From assembly GCA_013289045.1 (NCBI GenBank), contig JABDAU010000015.1:1-54720 (forward strand): a stretch of 54,720 nt of DNA. Reading direction: 5' to 3'. Position numbers and translations under genes: made by a program. The stretch is from Bacteroidota bacterium (GTDB lineage Bacteria; Bacteroidota; Bacteroidia; Sphingobacteriales; Sphingobacteriaceae). The notes below the pieces were generated by a model. That model was given only the letters and a program-made list of their open reading frames with translations. It made no database searches and had not been told where the DNA came from. Shown here in pieces: positions 32,911 to 41,795 of the stretch. Positions within the stretch are counted from its first letter, which is position 1; each line of letters begins with the position of its first letter.

Positions 32911-33430
32911 TAAATTAGTGAGTAGTTGATTGAGTTGATTAAGTGAGTGGTTTTATTTATCCACTTAACTCAATTCGTCAAATTTTTTCTTTTTTAAATA
33001 TTGAATATATCCGTTTAGTAATCGCAAACAACTGTCGTATTCAGCTTGGAAAGTCTGCAATATTTCATCGGCAATAAACTTTTCCTCATATGCGATAAAA
33101 ATGTGATCGAGTGTTTCAGATAATGATCCCCTGGCCATAATGCAAAAACGTATGTTGTCTTGATAATGAAACCTTCCATGTCCTTCCGCCAGGTTATTAC
33201 CAATCGATCGGGATGAGCGAATAATTTGATCAGTTAACCTATATTTTTCTTCTACCGGAAAGGATTTTGTAATTCCTGAAACCAGCATTCTTATTTTCTT
33301 AGATTGCTTCCAAACTTCCAAATCCGTAAATGAAGCCATAGTAGTTAAAGTTTGGTTTAGTAAAAGTAATATTACATTAATACTGTTCAGCTTTTTACCA
33401 ACTACTCACCTAATCAACCCAATCAACTCA
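32911..33430. mobile_element. Candidate element with word-repeat arms around a four-helix-bundle ORF
   Basis: Both ends carry reiterated GTGAGTAG, TTGATTGAG and GATTAAG words in opposite orientation (about 32911-32950 and 33396-33430), with the ORF between. The right arm contains the last codons and the stop of the Anbu gene (GGT GAT TGA). No target duplication could be identified, unlike the nuo element. Confidence 0.45.
32965..33339 (-). CDS. Four-helix-bundle protein (23S rRNA intervening-sequence family), second copy
   Basis: The 124-residue protein has the family pattern FTDLEVWKQSKKIRMLVSGI, LTDQIIRSSRSIGNNLAEG, RFCIMARGSLSETLDHIFIA and a basic C-terminus (YLKKKKFDELS). It belongs to the other common subgroup of the family and is not a close copy of the ORF at 18234. 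It sits between the Anbu and transglutaminase genes on the same strand, flanked by word-repeat arms. Function is unknown for the family. Confidence 0.88.
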   Translation of the reverse strand: MASFTDLEVWKQSKKIRMLVSGITKSFPVEEKYRLTDQIIRSSRSIGNNLAEGHGRFHYQDNIRFCIMARGSLSETLDHIFIAYEEKFIADEILQTFQAEYDSCLRLLNGYIQYLKKKKFDELS

Positions 33431-34165
33431 ATCACCTAAAACCTCTTTTTCCAATTTATTAAACGCGCTATCCATCCATTCGTCAGGGATGTGTTCCAGT
33501 GCTGCTTTTAGTTCTTCGGCCCATTGGGTCGATACGGCCTGCAAGTCTTTCTGCTCATATCGCTGCTCCACCATGTGGAACGTGTCCTTACGGTACAGCG
33601 CCACATCTATCGGGAAATCCACATTATTGGAGCTAACTCTTGTCGAGTCAAACGATAAAAAACCAGCTTTTAATGCTAATTTCAGGCTTGAGTCCTCATT
33701 CACAGTACGGTTCAGTATAGCTTTGCCATGCCCCGCATTGCCAATGATGGTATAGGGTGCGCCTTGTCCTAATTCCACCCAGTTACCTTCGGGGTAAAGC
33801 AGGAAAAGCTTGTGCTCGTCATCATCCTTCAATTGACCGCCGATAATGGTGTTCAGGTCGAAATGAAAGCCTGCCTTTTCCAGCGATGCTTTATCCTCGC
33901 TGGCTACGCGTTTTACCTGCTCGCCAAAGGCATTTACCGCCTTATACAGCTTATTGAACTCGGTTTTCCCCATTATCTCGCTAAAGTAAGTAATGGCCTT
34001 ATCCCGTGTCGACCTTAAGCCGCTCGTCATTATGAAAAGCGAAAAGCCATCTTTTTGTTCTATGGTGATCTTCTTTTTTGTCGTAGTATCGGTACCTGAA
34101 GTGATACGGGTATCGGCGAGTGCTAAAAGGCCTTCCTTTACTTTTATTCCTAAGCAATAAGTCAT
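33428..34165 (-). CDS. Anbu-type proteasome-like peptidase
   Basis: The 245-residue protein begins M-TYCLGIKVKEGLLALADTR, the start of Anbu (ancestral beta subunit, COG3484); removal of Met exposes Thr2 as N-terminal nucleophile of an Ntn hydrolase. DTRITSG and a downstream GNAGHGKAIL are also family-like. It is about as long as known Anbu proteins. Known clusters pair it with transglutaminase, alpha-E and ATP-grasp genes; here only the transglutaminase is found. The start is set at 34165, since upstream residues would block Thr exposure. Confidence 0.9.
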   Translation of the reverse strand: MTYCLGIKVKEGLLALADTRITSGTDTTTKKKITIEQKDGFSLFIMTSGLRSTRDKAITYFSEIMGKTEFNKLYKAVNAFGEQVKRVASEDKASLEKAGFHFDLNTIIGGQLKDDDEHKLFLLYPEGNWVELGQGAPYTIIGNAGHGKAILNRTVNEDSSLKLALKAGFLSFDSTRVSSNNVDFPIDVALYRKDTFHMVEQRYEQKDLQAVSTQWAEELKAALEHIPDEWMDSAFNKLEKEVLGD

Positions 34166-34296
34166 GGATGAGCGATAGTTTTTTGTGGCTGCCAAAATAG
34201 TTAAATCTTCAACCAATTACAGTACAAGATTAAATTTGTTGATTTTGGGTGTAATGTTTTGAAAAACGCCGTCTCTAACGCTAAAACAATCACTAA

Positions 34297-35073
34297 ATGA
34301 CACAGGAAAATAGCATATTAAAAGTTGAAGGCCTGAGCGTAAGTTACGGCAATACCGTAGCGGTGAAGGATGTTTCCTTCGATGTGCGCAAAGGCGAAAT
34401 ATTCGGCCTGCTCGGCCCGAACGGCGCCGGTAAGACCAGCACGCTCAGCGCCATTGAAGGACTCGTGAAATTTCAAACCGGCACCATTATGGTTGATGGA
34501 TACAACGCCGCCGAAAAACCATTATATGCCCGTGCATCCATGGGCGTGCAGCTGCAGTCCACCAGTTTCCAGGCTGAATTGCGAGTGCCCGAAATACTGC
34601 AATTATATGCAGGCGTTTACGGGGTGCCACTGGACAAACAAAGAATTGACGCAATACTGAAAGAAATAAAGCTGGAAGATGCCGTTAACAAAAAATTCGG
34701 CGAGCTTTCGGGCGGGCAGCAGCAGAGGGTGTCGCTGTTTATCTCCACTATCCATAATCCGAGATTGGTATTACTGGATGAGCCAACCACCGGCCTCGAC
34801 CCGCAATCGCGCCGCCAGTTGTGGGAGCGTATTGAGGCTGTTCGCGAAAAGGGCCACGGCATTGTGCTCACCACGCACTCGATGGAAGAAGCAGAGGCCG
34901 TTTGCGACCGTATCGGCATTATCGACCATGGCAACATGATCATCGTAGATACACCACAAGCGCTCATCGACAAATATAAAAACGATCCGGAAGTGATCGC
35001 ATTATCGCGCAGGGGCAAAGTAACATTAGAAGACGTATTCATCGCATTAACCGGCCGCGCCGTACGTGCATAA
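34297..35073 (+). CDS. ABC-2 type exporter, ATP-binding subunit
   Basis: The 258-residue ATPase has Walker [11 protein letters not shown], a Q-loop ([11 protein letters not shown]), signature [12 protein letters not shown], Walker [18 protein letters not shown] and a switch His (TTHSMEEAE). Its type matches drug, polyketide or polysaccharide exporters (DrrA/CcmA-like). The permease follows after 20 bases, so the two make one exporter. The substrate is unknown; no biosynthetic genes are adjacent. TAAATTTG at 34231-34238 is a possible promoter box. Confidence 0.95.
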   Translation: MTQENSILKVEGLSVSYGNTVAVKDVSFDVRKGEIFGLLGPNGAGKTSTLSAIEGLVKFQTGTIMVDGYNAAEKPLYARASMGVQLQSTSFQAELRVPEILQLYAGVYGVPLDKQRIDAILKEIKLEDAVNKKFGELSGGQQQRVSLFISTIHNPRLVLLDEPTTGLDPQSRRQLWERIEAVREKGHGIVLTTHSMEEAEAVCDRIGIIDHGNMIIVDTPQALIDKYKNDPEVIALSRRGKVTLEDVFIALTGRAVRA

Positions 35074-35093
35074 ATCATAAAAACATTAAAGAC

Positions 35094-35855
35094 ATGGAAA
35101 CAGTAGTACCAAAAATATCGATCGTATTTAGAACCCTTTTCAGGGCGGATATCACCACGCAATGGCGCAACAGGAAAGGGCTGGTCATCTCATTGCTCAT
35201 CCCGGTAATGATGGTGATGTTATGGAAAGACATGGTAAAAACAGCAGGCGGCGCATGGGTGCTTTCAAATGCCCTGAGCTATGGCCTTGTAGCACTTGGA
35301 CTGATGGGTTATTCCAACACCATAGCCCGCGACAGGGATAAAGGAATATTCCAACGGCTCCGTGTAGCACCCATACCAACCTGGGCCATTATGTGCAGCA
35401 GGCTGCTGGTGCAATTACTCATGATCGTGATCATTACCCTGGCCATATTTATTGTAGGCTATGATGTGGATCATATCAGCCTGAGTGTAAGCGGTTATAT
35501 CATTACTTTGTTTACATCTATTATTGGCGCCGGGTTCTATCTTTCCGTAGGCCAGCTGATCGTCGCGCTGATCAAAAACCCCGATACGGTTAATTCAACC
35601 TCACGTTTTGTATTTATTATTTTCGTGGTGTCGGGCATGGTGATCAGCCTGTACGACAAAGCCAAAAAACTTCCGCCGGAATATGCAACCATCTTCCACT
35701 GGTCGCCCTATGGTACTATCAACACTATGATGGCCGCAGGCATGGAGCCATCAACCTGGAACATGCATGCTACCAACGCGTCGCTGGCAACCATTGGTTA
35801 CATCGTAGTGTTCCTGGTGATCGGGATAAGGAAGTTTACGTGGAATACGAAGTAG
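35094..35855 (+). CDS. ABC-2 type exporter, permease subunit
   Basis: The 253-residue protein has six predicted membrane helices and the ABC2 membrane-domain layout, with an N-terminal cytosolic lead (RTLFRADITTQWRNRKG), then IARDRDKGIFQRLRVAPIPT, the coupling-helix region typical of DrrB-like permeases. It partners the preceding ATPase. A palindrome with a T tail ends the operon. Confidence 0.93.
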   Translation: METVVPKISIVFRTLFRADITTQWRNRKGLVISLLIPVMMVMLWKDMVKTAGGAWVLSNALSYGLVALGLMGYSNTIARDRDKGIFQRLRVAPIPTWAIMCSRLLVQLLMIVIITLAIFIVGYDVDHISLSVSGYIITLFTSIIGAGFYLSVGQLIVALIKNPDTVNSTSRFVFIIFVVSGMVISLYDKAKKLPPEYATIFHWSPYGTINTMMAAGMEPSTWNMHATNASLATIGYIVVFLVIGIRKFTWNTK

Positions 35856-35874
35856 TGGTTAGTGATTAGGAATT

Positions 35875-35906
35875 GTAGAGACGCAATACTTTGCGTCTCT
35901 TTTTTA
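35875..35906 (+). terminator. Terminator made from a GTAGAGACG palindrome copy
   Basis: GTAGAGACGCAA and TTTGCGTCTCT (stem about 10 bp) are followed by a T run, 19 bases after the permease stop. The sequence belongs to the same palindrome family as 26711-26738. Confidence 0.8.
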
Positions 35907-35945
35907 TTTATAGCACAACCGTCGTACCTAAACCCGGTTGCAGCG

Positions 35946-35970
35946 CCCTTCGGCAGGCTCAGGATGACAT
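35946..35970. repeat. Dispersed CCTTCGGCAGGCTCAGGATGACA repeat fragment
   Basis: The block CCCTTCGGCAGGCTCAGGAT with following GACATGCTTCGG resembles the GTCACCCTGAG/CTTCGAG family seen at 39647-39714. It lies in the gap between the ABC operon and the zeta-like locus. Confidence 0.5.
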
Positions 35971-36034
35971 GCTTCGGCGTATGAGCGGAAAACGGGACTG
36001 CAGAAAATAGCAGAACTGTAGTTGTTTTGGATGA

Positions 36035-36220
36035 TTATTTTTCCAATTGCTTCAGCAATTCTTTAGCGGGGACAGAAATTGGATTGCCGTTTTCATCGCC
36101 GACAATAAGGTTGCCGCCTGCAGCCGCAGTACGTTCAACCAGTCTGCGATTAGCCAATCGCATACCTGTTATTATTTTTTCCGTAATGATCTCCAAATTG
36201 GTTTTATCCGGATTGCTCAT
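36035..36220 (-). CDS. Small partner protein of the zeta-like kinase
   Basis: The 61-residue protein MSNPDKTNLEIITEKIITGM... ends SVPAKELLKQLEK; it is mostly helical with a short GNLIVGDENGNPI loop in the middle. It overlaps the zeta-like gene by 17 bases, strongly implying co-expression. I recall this pairing as recurrent in Bacteroidetes. It may be an antitoxin, although antitoxins usually come first in the operon, here second. No DNA-binding motif is visible. Confidence 0.72.
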   Translation of the reverse strand: MSNPDKTNLEIITEKIITGMRLANRRLVERTAAAGGNLIVGDENGNPISVPAKELLKQLEK

Positions 36221-36788
36221 CTGCCAGTATATTTATGATTTTCCAGCTATCTATATTCTCAACAAATTTAACGGATTTTTTATTTCCATTAGCAATTACT
36301 TGTGTAGCAGCTTCATTGTTATTTACTATTATCCAATTGTCGCATATTGGTATATATAGATGGATCAAATTGTTTATACCTCTGTGATATCGCCGTTCAA
36401 TAACGTGTTTTGGAATATTATGCCCGCCGTTTTCAACTCGCTCTGCAACCCGTTCAAAAGCTTGTTGTACAGATGGTAACCAAATATATAACAAAGTGAT
36501 TTCATACCCTTTTTCCTTCGCTTTATTAATGTATGATATATAGCTTTTTGTGGATAGCGTTGTTTCAAAAGCGAAATCTACCCCACTTTTCATTAACTCC
36601 TGTATCCTTTGCAGCATTATCTGGCCGGCTTCAAGTGCCACACTTTCTGGGTTGAAGGGCGATAATCCTGCCGCTATAATATCTGCATTTACAAATTCCC
36701 TGCAGTTAAACAACTCTGGTAATATAGTGTAACTCGCAGTAGTTTTACCTGCACCATTACAGCCTGAGATGATATAAAGATTGGGCAT
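36204..36788 (-). CDS. Zeta-toxin-like P-loop kinase
   Basis: The 194-residue protein has Walker A GCNGAGKTT (9-17), a VNADIIAAGLSP segment (Asp36 placed as in zeta toxins), DFAFETTLST and a helix-rich C-terminus. Zeta toxins phosphorylate UDP-N-acetylglucosamine in Gram-positive plasmid systems, but many chromosomal relatives have other roles, so toxicity is unproved. The gene lies divergent from proS and overlaps the small partner gene by 17 bases. Confidence 0.85.
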   Translation of the reverse strand: MPNLYIISGCNGAGKTTASYTILPELFNCREFVNADIIAAGLSPFNPESVALEAGQIMLQRIQELMKSGVDFAFETTLSTKSYISYINKAKEKGYEITLLYIWLPSVQQAFERVAERVENGGHNIPKHVIERRYHRGINNLIHLYIPICDNWIIVNNNEAATQVIANGNKKSVKFVENIDSWKIINILADEQSG

Positions 36789-36912
36789 TGTTGAGTAAAA
36801 TTAGCGATTCATATCAGAATTCTATGCTTTATTAAAACAATAACAAGCATACTAAGCCTTAAATTTCTAAATTTGGCCTCCAACTAAAATTTACACACTA
36901 CTGTTTAATAAA

Positions 36913-38388
36913 ATGAGTAATAAAGGAGTTATCAGCAAAGAAGAGGATTATTCGCAATGGTATAACGACCTGGTGATCAAGGCCGACATGGCCGAGTATT
37001 CGCCGGTGCGCGGCTGTATGATCATTAAACCGTATGGCTATTCTATTTGGGAAAAGATGCAGGCCGTGCTCGACAAGATGTTTAAGGACACCGGCCATAG
37101 CAATGCCTATTTCCCGCTGCTGATACCGAAATCGTTCTTCAGCAAAGAAGCCAGTCACGTAGAAGGCTTTGCTAAGGAATGCGCTGTTGTTACCCATTAC
37201 CGTTTAAAAAACGATGAAAACGGACAGATTGTTGTTGACGAAGATGCAAAGCTGGAAGAAGAACTGATCATCCGCCCTACATCTGAAACTATTATCTGGA
37301 ATACTTATAAAGGCTGGATCCAATCCTATCGCGACCTGCCAATTTTAGTGAACCAATGGGCCAACGTAATGCGCTGGGAAATGCGTACGCGCCTGTTCCT
37401 GCGCACCAGCGAATTCCTTTGGCAGGAGGGCCATACCGCCCATGCCACTGCTGATGAAGCGATTGCTGAAACTGAGCAAATGTTGGATGTATATGCCGAT
37501 TTCGCCGAAAACTGGCTGGCGCTACCGGTAGTTAAAGGCCGCAAAACGCCAAATGAGCGTTTCGCCGGTGCGCTGGATACTTATTGCATTGAGGCATTGA
37601 TGCAGGATGGTAAAGCGCTGCAAGCAGGCACCTCGCACTTTTTAGGGCAGAACTTTGCTAAGGCTTTTGATGTGAAATTCACAGGTAAGGATAACAAGCT
37701 GGATTACGTTTGGGCGACCTCATGGGGCGTTTCCACCCGTTTGATCGGTGCGCTCATCATGGCGCATTCTGATGATGCAGGCTTGGTATTGCCGCCAAAA
37801 CTTGCGCCTATACAGGTGGTGATCGTGCCGATTTACAAGCATGATGAAGAACTGGAAAATATTACCAAATTTGCCGATGCGCTTACAAAAGAGCTGAAGG
37901 CTAAAGATATCTCAGTAAAGTTCGACAAGCGCGATACTCATCGTCCGGGTGCAAAATTTGCCGAATATGAGCTGAAGGGCGTTCCGCTGCGCGTTGCTAT
38001 TGGTAGTCGTGATATGCAGAACGGTACTGTTGAATTGGCGCGCCGTGATACGAAAACAAAGGAAACGGTAAACCAGGAAGGATTGGCGGGAGTCATTGAA
38101 AACCTGCTGGAAGAGATCCAGCAAAACATCTACAATAAAGCGCTCGACTTCAGGACCGCCAACATCACTAAGGTCGACGATTACGAAGAATTCAAAAGAC
38201 TGCTTGATGAACAGCCAGGGTTCCTCTCCGCCCATTGGGACGGTACGCCGGAAACCGAGCAAAAAATTAAAGATGAAACTAAGGCGACAATCCGTTGTAT
38301 ACCTTTGGATAATCCGTTAGAGGATGGCAAATGTATCCTAACCGGAAAGCCATCAATTCAGCGGGTACTTTTTGCAAGAGCATATTGA
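36913..38388 (+). CDS. proS: Proline--tRNA ligase
   Basis: This class II aminoacyl-tRNA synthetase charges tRNA-Pro. The 491-residue protein is the short (archaeal/eukaryotic-like) form without the editing insertion. It has class II motif 1 ([15 protein letters not shown]), motif 2 around [21 protein letters not shown], motif 3 [19 protein letters not shown], an anticodon-binding domain (about 290-390) and a C-terminal zinc-like domain ending [16 protein letters not shown] at 36868-36875 is a possible promoter box. A word-repeat hairpin follows. Confidence 0.97.
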   Translation: MSNKGVISKEEDYSQWYNDLVIKADMAEYSPVRGCMIIKPYGYSIWEKMQAVLDKMFKDTGHSNAYFPLLIPKSFFSKEASHVEGFAKECAVVTHYRLKNDENGQIVVDEDAKLEEELIIRPTSETIIWNTYKGWIQSYRDLPILVNQWANVMRWEMRTRLFLRTSEFLWQEGHTAHATADEAIAETEQMLDVYADFAENWLALPVVKGRKTPNERFAGALDTYCIEALMQDGKALQAGTSHFLGQNFAKAFDVKFTGKDNKLDYVWATSWGVSTRLIGALIMAHSDDAGLVLPPKLAPIQVVIVPIYKHDEELENITKFADALTKELKAKDISVKFDKRDTHRPGAKFAEYELKGVPLRVAIGSRDMQNGTVELARRDTKTKETVNQEGLAGVIENLLEEIQQNIYNKALDFRTANITKVDDYEEFKRLLDEQPGFLSAHWDGTPETEQKIKDETKATIRCIPLDNPLEDGKCILTGKPSIQRVLFARAY

Positions 38389-38392
38389 GTTA

Positions 38393-38480
38393 TAGTCCAT
38401 AGTCCATGGTCGATAGTCCATGGCTATGGCGGTTAATTGTTTTTACTATGGTCCATTGACTATCGACTATGGACTGTGCA
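38393..38480. repeat. Word-repeat hairpin (word TAGTCCATGG)
   Basis: The left arm (about 38395-38434) repeats TAGTCCATAG and TAGTCCATGG. The right arm (about 38446-38477) repeats CTATGGTCCAT and TCGACTATGGAC. It fills the proS-PLP enzyme gap, and its right arm supplies a spurious upstream ATG (38469) for the next gene. Confidence 0.75.
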
Positions 38481-38489
38481 ATGCACACC

Positions 38490-39629
38490 ATGAAATTCGC
38501 AACTAAAGCTATACACGCAGGGCAGGAGCCCGATCCAAGCACCGGCGCGGTGATGACGCCGATATACCAGACATCAACCTACTGGCAAAAAGCCCCGGGC
38601 GATAACCAGGGCTATGAATATTCGCGCGGTACAAACCCAACGCGCCACGCGCTGGAAGGCTGTTTGGCGGCATTGGAAAATGCGAAATACGCGCTGGCAT
38701 TCTCAAGCGGCATGGGCGCCACGGATGCCGTGATGAAACTTCTCGCACCGGGTGATGAAGTGATTACCGGAAATGACCTGTATGGCGGCTCATACCGTAT
38801 CTTCACCAAAATATTCGCCAACTACGGTATCAAGTTTCATTTTATTGATCTAACTGATCCTAATAATATACTGCAATACATTAACAGCAATACCAAAATG
38901 ATCTGGGTTGAAACGCCAACCAACCCAACTATGCAGATCATTGATATTGAGGCGGTAGCGAAGATTAGCAAGGAAAATAAACTACAACTGGTGGTGGATA
39001 ACACCTTCGCATCGCCATACCTGCAAAACCCTATCGACCTGGGCGCTGATATCGTAATGCATTCTGTTACCAAATATATCGGCGGTCACTCGGACGTGGT
39101 AATGGGCGCTTTGATGCTGAATGACGAGGAAACTTACAAGAAACTATGGTTCATCTATAATGCCTGCGGTGCTACACCTGGTCCGATGGATAGCTTTTTG
39201 GTGCTCCGAGGCATTAAAACCCTGCACCTGCGTATGAAAGCGCATTGCGAGAACGGCCGGAAGATTGCCGAGTTTCTAAAAACCCACCCAAAGATCGATA
39301 AGATCTACTGGCCGGGCTTTGAAGACCATCCTGACCATGCTGTTGCTGCAAAGCAGATGCTTGATTTCGGCGGCATGATATCGGTAACCATTAAAGATGC
39401 TACACTTGAAGATACCTTCAAAGTGGCCTCATCCTTCAAAGTATTTACCCTTGCCGAATCATTAGGCGGTGTGGAATCGCTGATAAACCATCCGGCTACC
39501 ATGACGCATGGCTCTATCCCTAAGGAAGTACGCGAAAAGGTAGGCGTGGTTGACAGCCTGCTGCGTTTAAGTGTAGGAGTGGAGGATATTGATGATCTGC
39601 TGGAGGATTTGGAACAGGCGCTGTCGTAG
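38490..39629 (+). CDS. Cys/Met metabolism PLP enzyme (cystathionine gamma-synthase or lyase type)
   Basis: The 379-residue protein is a fold-type I PLP enzyme of the trans-sulfuration family. It has the Tyr-rich substrate segment GYEYSRGTNPTR, SSGMGATDAV, DNTFASPYLQ and the Schiff-base Lys195 in SVTKYIGGHSD. C-terminal ESLINHPATMTH and LRLSVGVED are family blocks. It may catalyse cystathionine synthesis or cleavage; the exact activity cannot be set from these motifs. The start is set at 38490 because upstream codons are repeat-derived; ATG at 38481 is possible. Confidence 0.93.
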   Translation: MKFATKAIHAGQEPDPSTGAVMTPIYQTSTYWQKAPGDNQGYEYSRGTNPTRHALEGCLAALENAKYALAFSSGMGATDAVMKLLAPGDEVITGNDLYGGSYRIFTKIFANYGIKFHFIDLTDPNNILQYINSNTKMIWVETPTNPTMQIIDIEAVAKISKENKLQLVVDNTFASPYLQNPIDLGADIVMHSVTKYIGGHSDVVMGALMLNDEETYKKLWFIYNACGATPGPMDSFLVLRGIKTLHLRMKAHCENGRKIAEFLKTHPKIDKIYWPGFEDHPDHAVAAKQMLDFGGMISVTIKDATLEDTFKVASSFKVFTLAESLGGVESLINHPATMTHGSIPKEVREKVGVVDSLLRLSVGVEDIDDLLEDLEQALS

Positions 39630-39646
39630 CGGGAATAAAAATGGGT

Positions 39647-39714
39647 GTCACCCTGAGGTACTCGAAGGGTGTGCGTAGGGCCTTTGCCCGCATGCTTCGA
39701 GTACCTCAGCATGA
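39647..39714. repeat. Dispersed GTCACCCTGAG hairpin repeat
   Basis: An exact 14-base inverted pair TGAGGTACTCGAAG (39654-39667) and CTTCGAGTACCTCA (39695-39708) surrounds a G/C-rich middle. GTCACCC and GCATGACAAC lie at the ends. It fills the gap to the next gene. Confidence 0.75.
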
Positions 39715-39741
39715 CAACGCTCTTTTTCTACCAAAATCCAC

Positions 39742-40557
39742 ATGGAAACAACCGATCTCCAATCCTTCCTCGATTCCAAAGTCATCCAATACAACCAACC
39801 GGATTTCATCAAAAACGACCCGGTAAGCATCCCGCACCTGTTCACTAAAAAGCAGGACATCGAGATCATGGGCTTTTGGGCAGCAACCTTAGCCTGGGGG
39901 CAGCGCGTTACCATCATCAATAAATGCAAAGAGCTCATCAGCCTGATGGATGGCGCTCCGTATGATTTCATCATTAACCACGAAGAGCCTGACCTGAAAA
40001 AGCTGTTACACTTTAAGCACCGCACTTTTAATGATATTGATACGCTGTATTTTATCGCGTTTTTCAGGTGGCATTATGAGCACTTTGATAGTCTCGAAGA
40101 TGCTTTCATCCCTACTAGTACTGTCGTTCTGAGCGATAGCGAAGAACCTGCACACCAACCAATTGACGGACATCTCAGCGTTGAGAGTGCATTGAATCAT
40201 TTTAGAAAATATTTCTTTTCTCTTCCCGATTTTCCACATCGCACCAAAAAACACGTATCCTCTCCCTCGCAAAAATCAACCTGCAAAAGGCTCAACATGT
40301 TCCTGCGCTGGATGGTACGTAGAGATGATTGCGGTGTAGACTTCGGCATCTGGAACAAACTCAAACCCGCCGACCTCATCATGCCCTGCGACTTGCATGT
40401 AGACCGCGTGGCCCGCAAGCTAAAGCTCATCACCCGCAAACAAACCGACTGGCAAACAGCAGTTGAACTAACCGAACGCCTCCGCGAATTTGATCCTGCA
40501 GACCCGGTGAAATATGATTTTGCGCTGTTTGGATTGGGGATAGAGGAGAAGTTTTAA
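39742..40557 (+). CDS. TIGR02757-family protein
   Basis: The 271-residue protein matches the Bacteroidetes-typical TIGR02757 pattern: DIEIMGFWAATLAWGQRVTIINKC near the N-terminus and NMFLRWMVRRDD, DLHVDRVARKL and DPVKYDFALFGLGIEE near the C-terminus. Function is unknown. Residues about 128-137 (TVVLSDSEEP) are encoded by a dispersed repeat at 40123-40150, in frame, and the adjoining residues are Ser/Pro-rich and poorly conserved-looking. The end overlaps the convergent DUF2278 gene by four bases. Confidence 0.88.
   Translation: METTDLQSFLDSKVIQYNQPDFIKNDPVSIPHLFTKKQDIEIMGFWAATLAWGQRVTIINKCKELISLMDGAPYDFIINHEEPDLKKLLHFKHRTFNDIDTLYFIAFFRWHYEHFDSLEDAFIPTSTVVLSDSEEPAHQPIDGHLSVESALNHFRKYFFSLPDFPHRTKKHVSSPSQKSTCKRLNMFLRWMVRRDDCGVDFGIWNKLKPADLIMPCDLHVDRVARKLKLITRKQTDWQTAVELTERLREFDPADPVKYDFALFGLGIEEKF
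40123..40150 (+). repeat. Dispersed repeat inside a coding sequence
   Basis: GTCGTTCTGAGCGATAGCG followed by AAGAACCTG is a typical intergenic Bacteroidetes repeat (hairpin GTTCT/AGAAC), here read in frame within the TIGR02757 gene. Confidence 0.65.
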
Positions 40558-41279
40558 CTCTTCACCGGATTCCCGCTATCATCTGTGTCAATACTCTGAT
40601 TCTGAAACCTGAAGAACATCGCAACCCATTGATCAGTATCTGTAAAGTGTATGAATAAGGCGCCGTCCTGCCAGGTGCCGTTGCTATGCGCCTCGGTGCC
40701 GCTATCGCCCTGGTTCATATGAATATCATGGATGCCGAGTGAATCATCTGCCGAAAAATGTTTCCGGGTATCGGGCTGTGAGTTGCCGGTATTATCATTC
40801 CAACCCGAGCCAAAGGCGTAAACATCGGCATTAGGGTTGTTTTTGGCCTTTTGTATCCACGGATTTATTTTGTCATTCAAATCAGTATCGCCGCCATTAG
40901 TTCCTTTGGGAGGAACAACGGTCATCTTATCCAATGGAAACAAAGCAGGAGAGTAGCGAATAAAATCCAGCAACAGGTCTTTTTCCATATTTGCCTTTGG
41001 GGTGAACCCTACAGCGGCATTCGGCATTAAACCGGTTAGCGGATGTATATAGTCAGTATCCTGGTAAAACATCACCATGCGGTCAGTTTCTAAAACCTGG
41101 TTGTTTTTGCCGTTTCGGTAATGAGTTTGTTTGTTATTAGCCAGTTCGGAGTATACGTCCACGGCGATACGGTATGGCGTGCCATTTGCATTGAGCTCTA
41201 TTTGATAGTGGTCAGTACCACCCTCATAAGGTATAGCGTCTGTTACTTTACCTCTTAACACTCCATAATTTACCGGCAT
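40554..41279 (-). CDS. DUF2278-family protein
   Basis: The 241-residue protein begins MPVNYGVLRGKVTDAIPYEG and has DHYQIELNANGTPYRIAVDV, VYAFGSGWN and GIHDIHMNQGDSG, the DUF2278 (YukJ-like) pattern. It appears soluble and cytosolic and has no signal peptide. The function of the family is unknown. It faces a divergent region of small ORFs upstream and is convergent with TIGR02757. Confidence 0.88.
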   Translation of the reverse strand: MPVNYGVLRGKVTDAIPYEGGTDHYQIELNANGTPYRIAVDVYSELANNKQTHYRNGKNNQVLETDRMVMFYQDTDYIHPLTGLMPNAAVGFTPKANMEKDLLLDFIRYSPALFPLDKMTVVPPKGTNGGDTDLNDKINPWIQKAKNNPNADVYAFGSGWNDNTGNSQPDTRKHFSADDSLGIHDIHMNQGDSGTEAHSNGTWQDGALFIHFTDTDQWVAMFFRFQNQSIDTDDSGNPVKS

Positions 41280-41381
41280 ATATTGGGGATTTAGATTTTT
41301 GTGAAATTATCGGTCGCGCTTTACCAAATCTTTAAATTTAGAATAATAAATTCGTGCAGATTGTTTGCCAAAATGTCGGGG

Positions 41382-41753
41382 TCAGAGTGTTGCTCCGCCC
41401 TTTGTTTCCTTACCTATCCTTTTGTCACCATGTGCAATCAGTTCGCATACATCTATGGCGGCTGTTTCAAAATCTTCATCTCCCGCCTTTAACAACCTCC
41501 AGCCGGAATCATGCATTTCGCCGTTATCCAGTATAAAGTTCGTCATCGCCGGGATATCATTTTCCAGGCTTTGGTGATGCTCTTTCGAAGTGGCCACCCA
41601 AATACCGTTTAGATCGGTGTTTTTTGCTGCCTTCCGTAAAATGAGCATTATCTTTTTGTCGAGGTAAATATAATGCATGCCAAATCTTGGCTTAACGGTT
41701 ATGTTAAGCGGCAGGTAATCAAATACAAAATCATATGGAGCAGGTTTTGCCAT
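41382..41753 (-). CDS. Hypothetical protein
   Basis: The 123-residue protein starts MAKPAPYDFVFDYLPLNITV and has IWVATSKEHHQSLENDIPAM and DEDFETAAIDVCELIAHGDKRIG. It seems globular, alpha/beta and soluble, with one Cys. I do not recognise a family, although I recall similar Bacteroidetes hypothetical proteins. It is divergent from the DUF5655 gene with only 42 bases between starts, so the two probably share a control region. Confidence 0.7.
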   Translation of the reverse strand: MAKPAPYDFVFDYLPLNITVKPRFGMHYIYLDKKIMLILRKAAKNTDLNGIWVATSKEHHQSLENDIPAMTNFILDNGEMHDSGWRLLKAGDEDFETAAIDVCELIAHGDKRIGKETKGGATL

Positions 41754-41795
41754 GATTTAATGATATAAATATCGATTTTTGTAAAAAGATATCAA

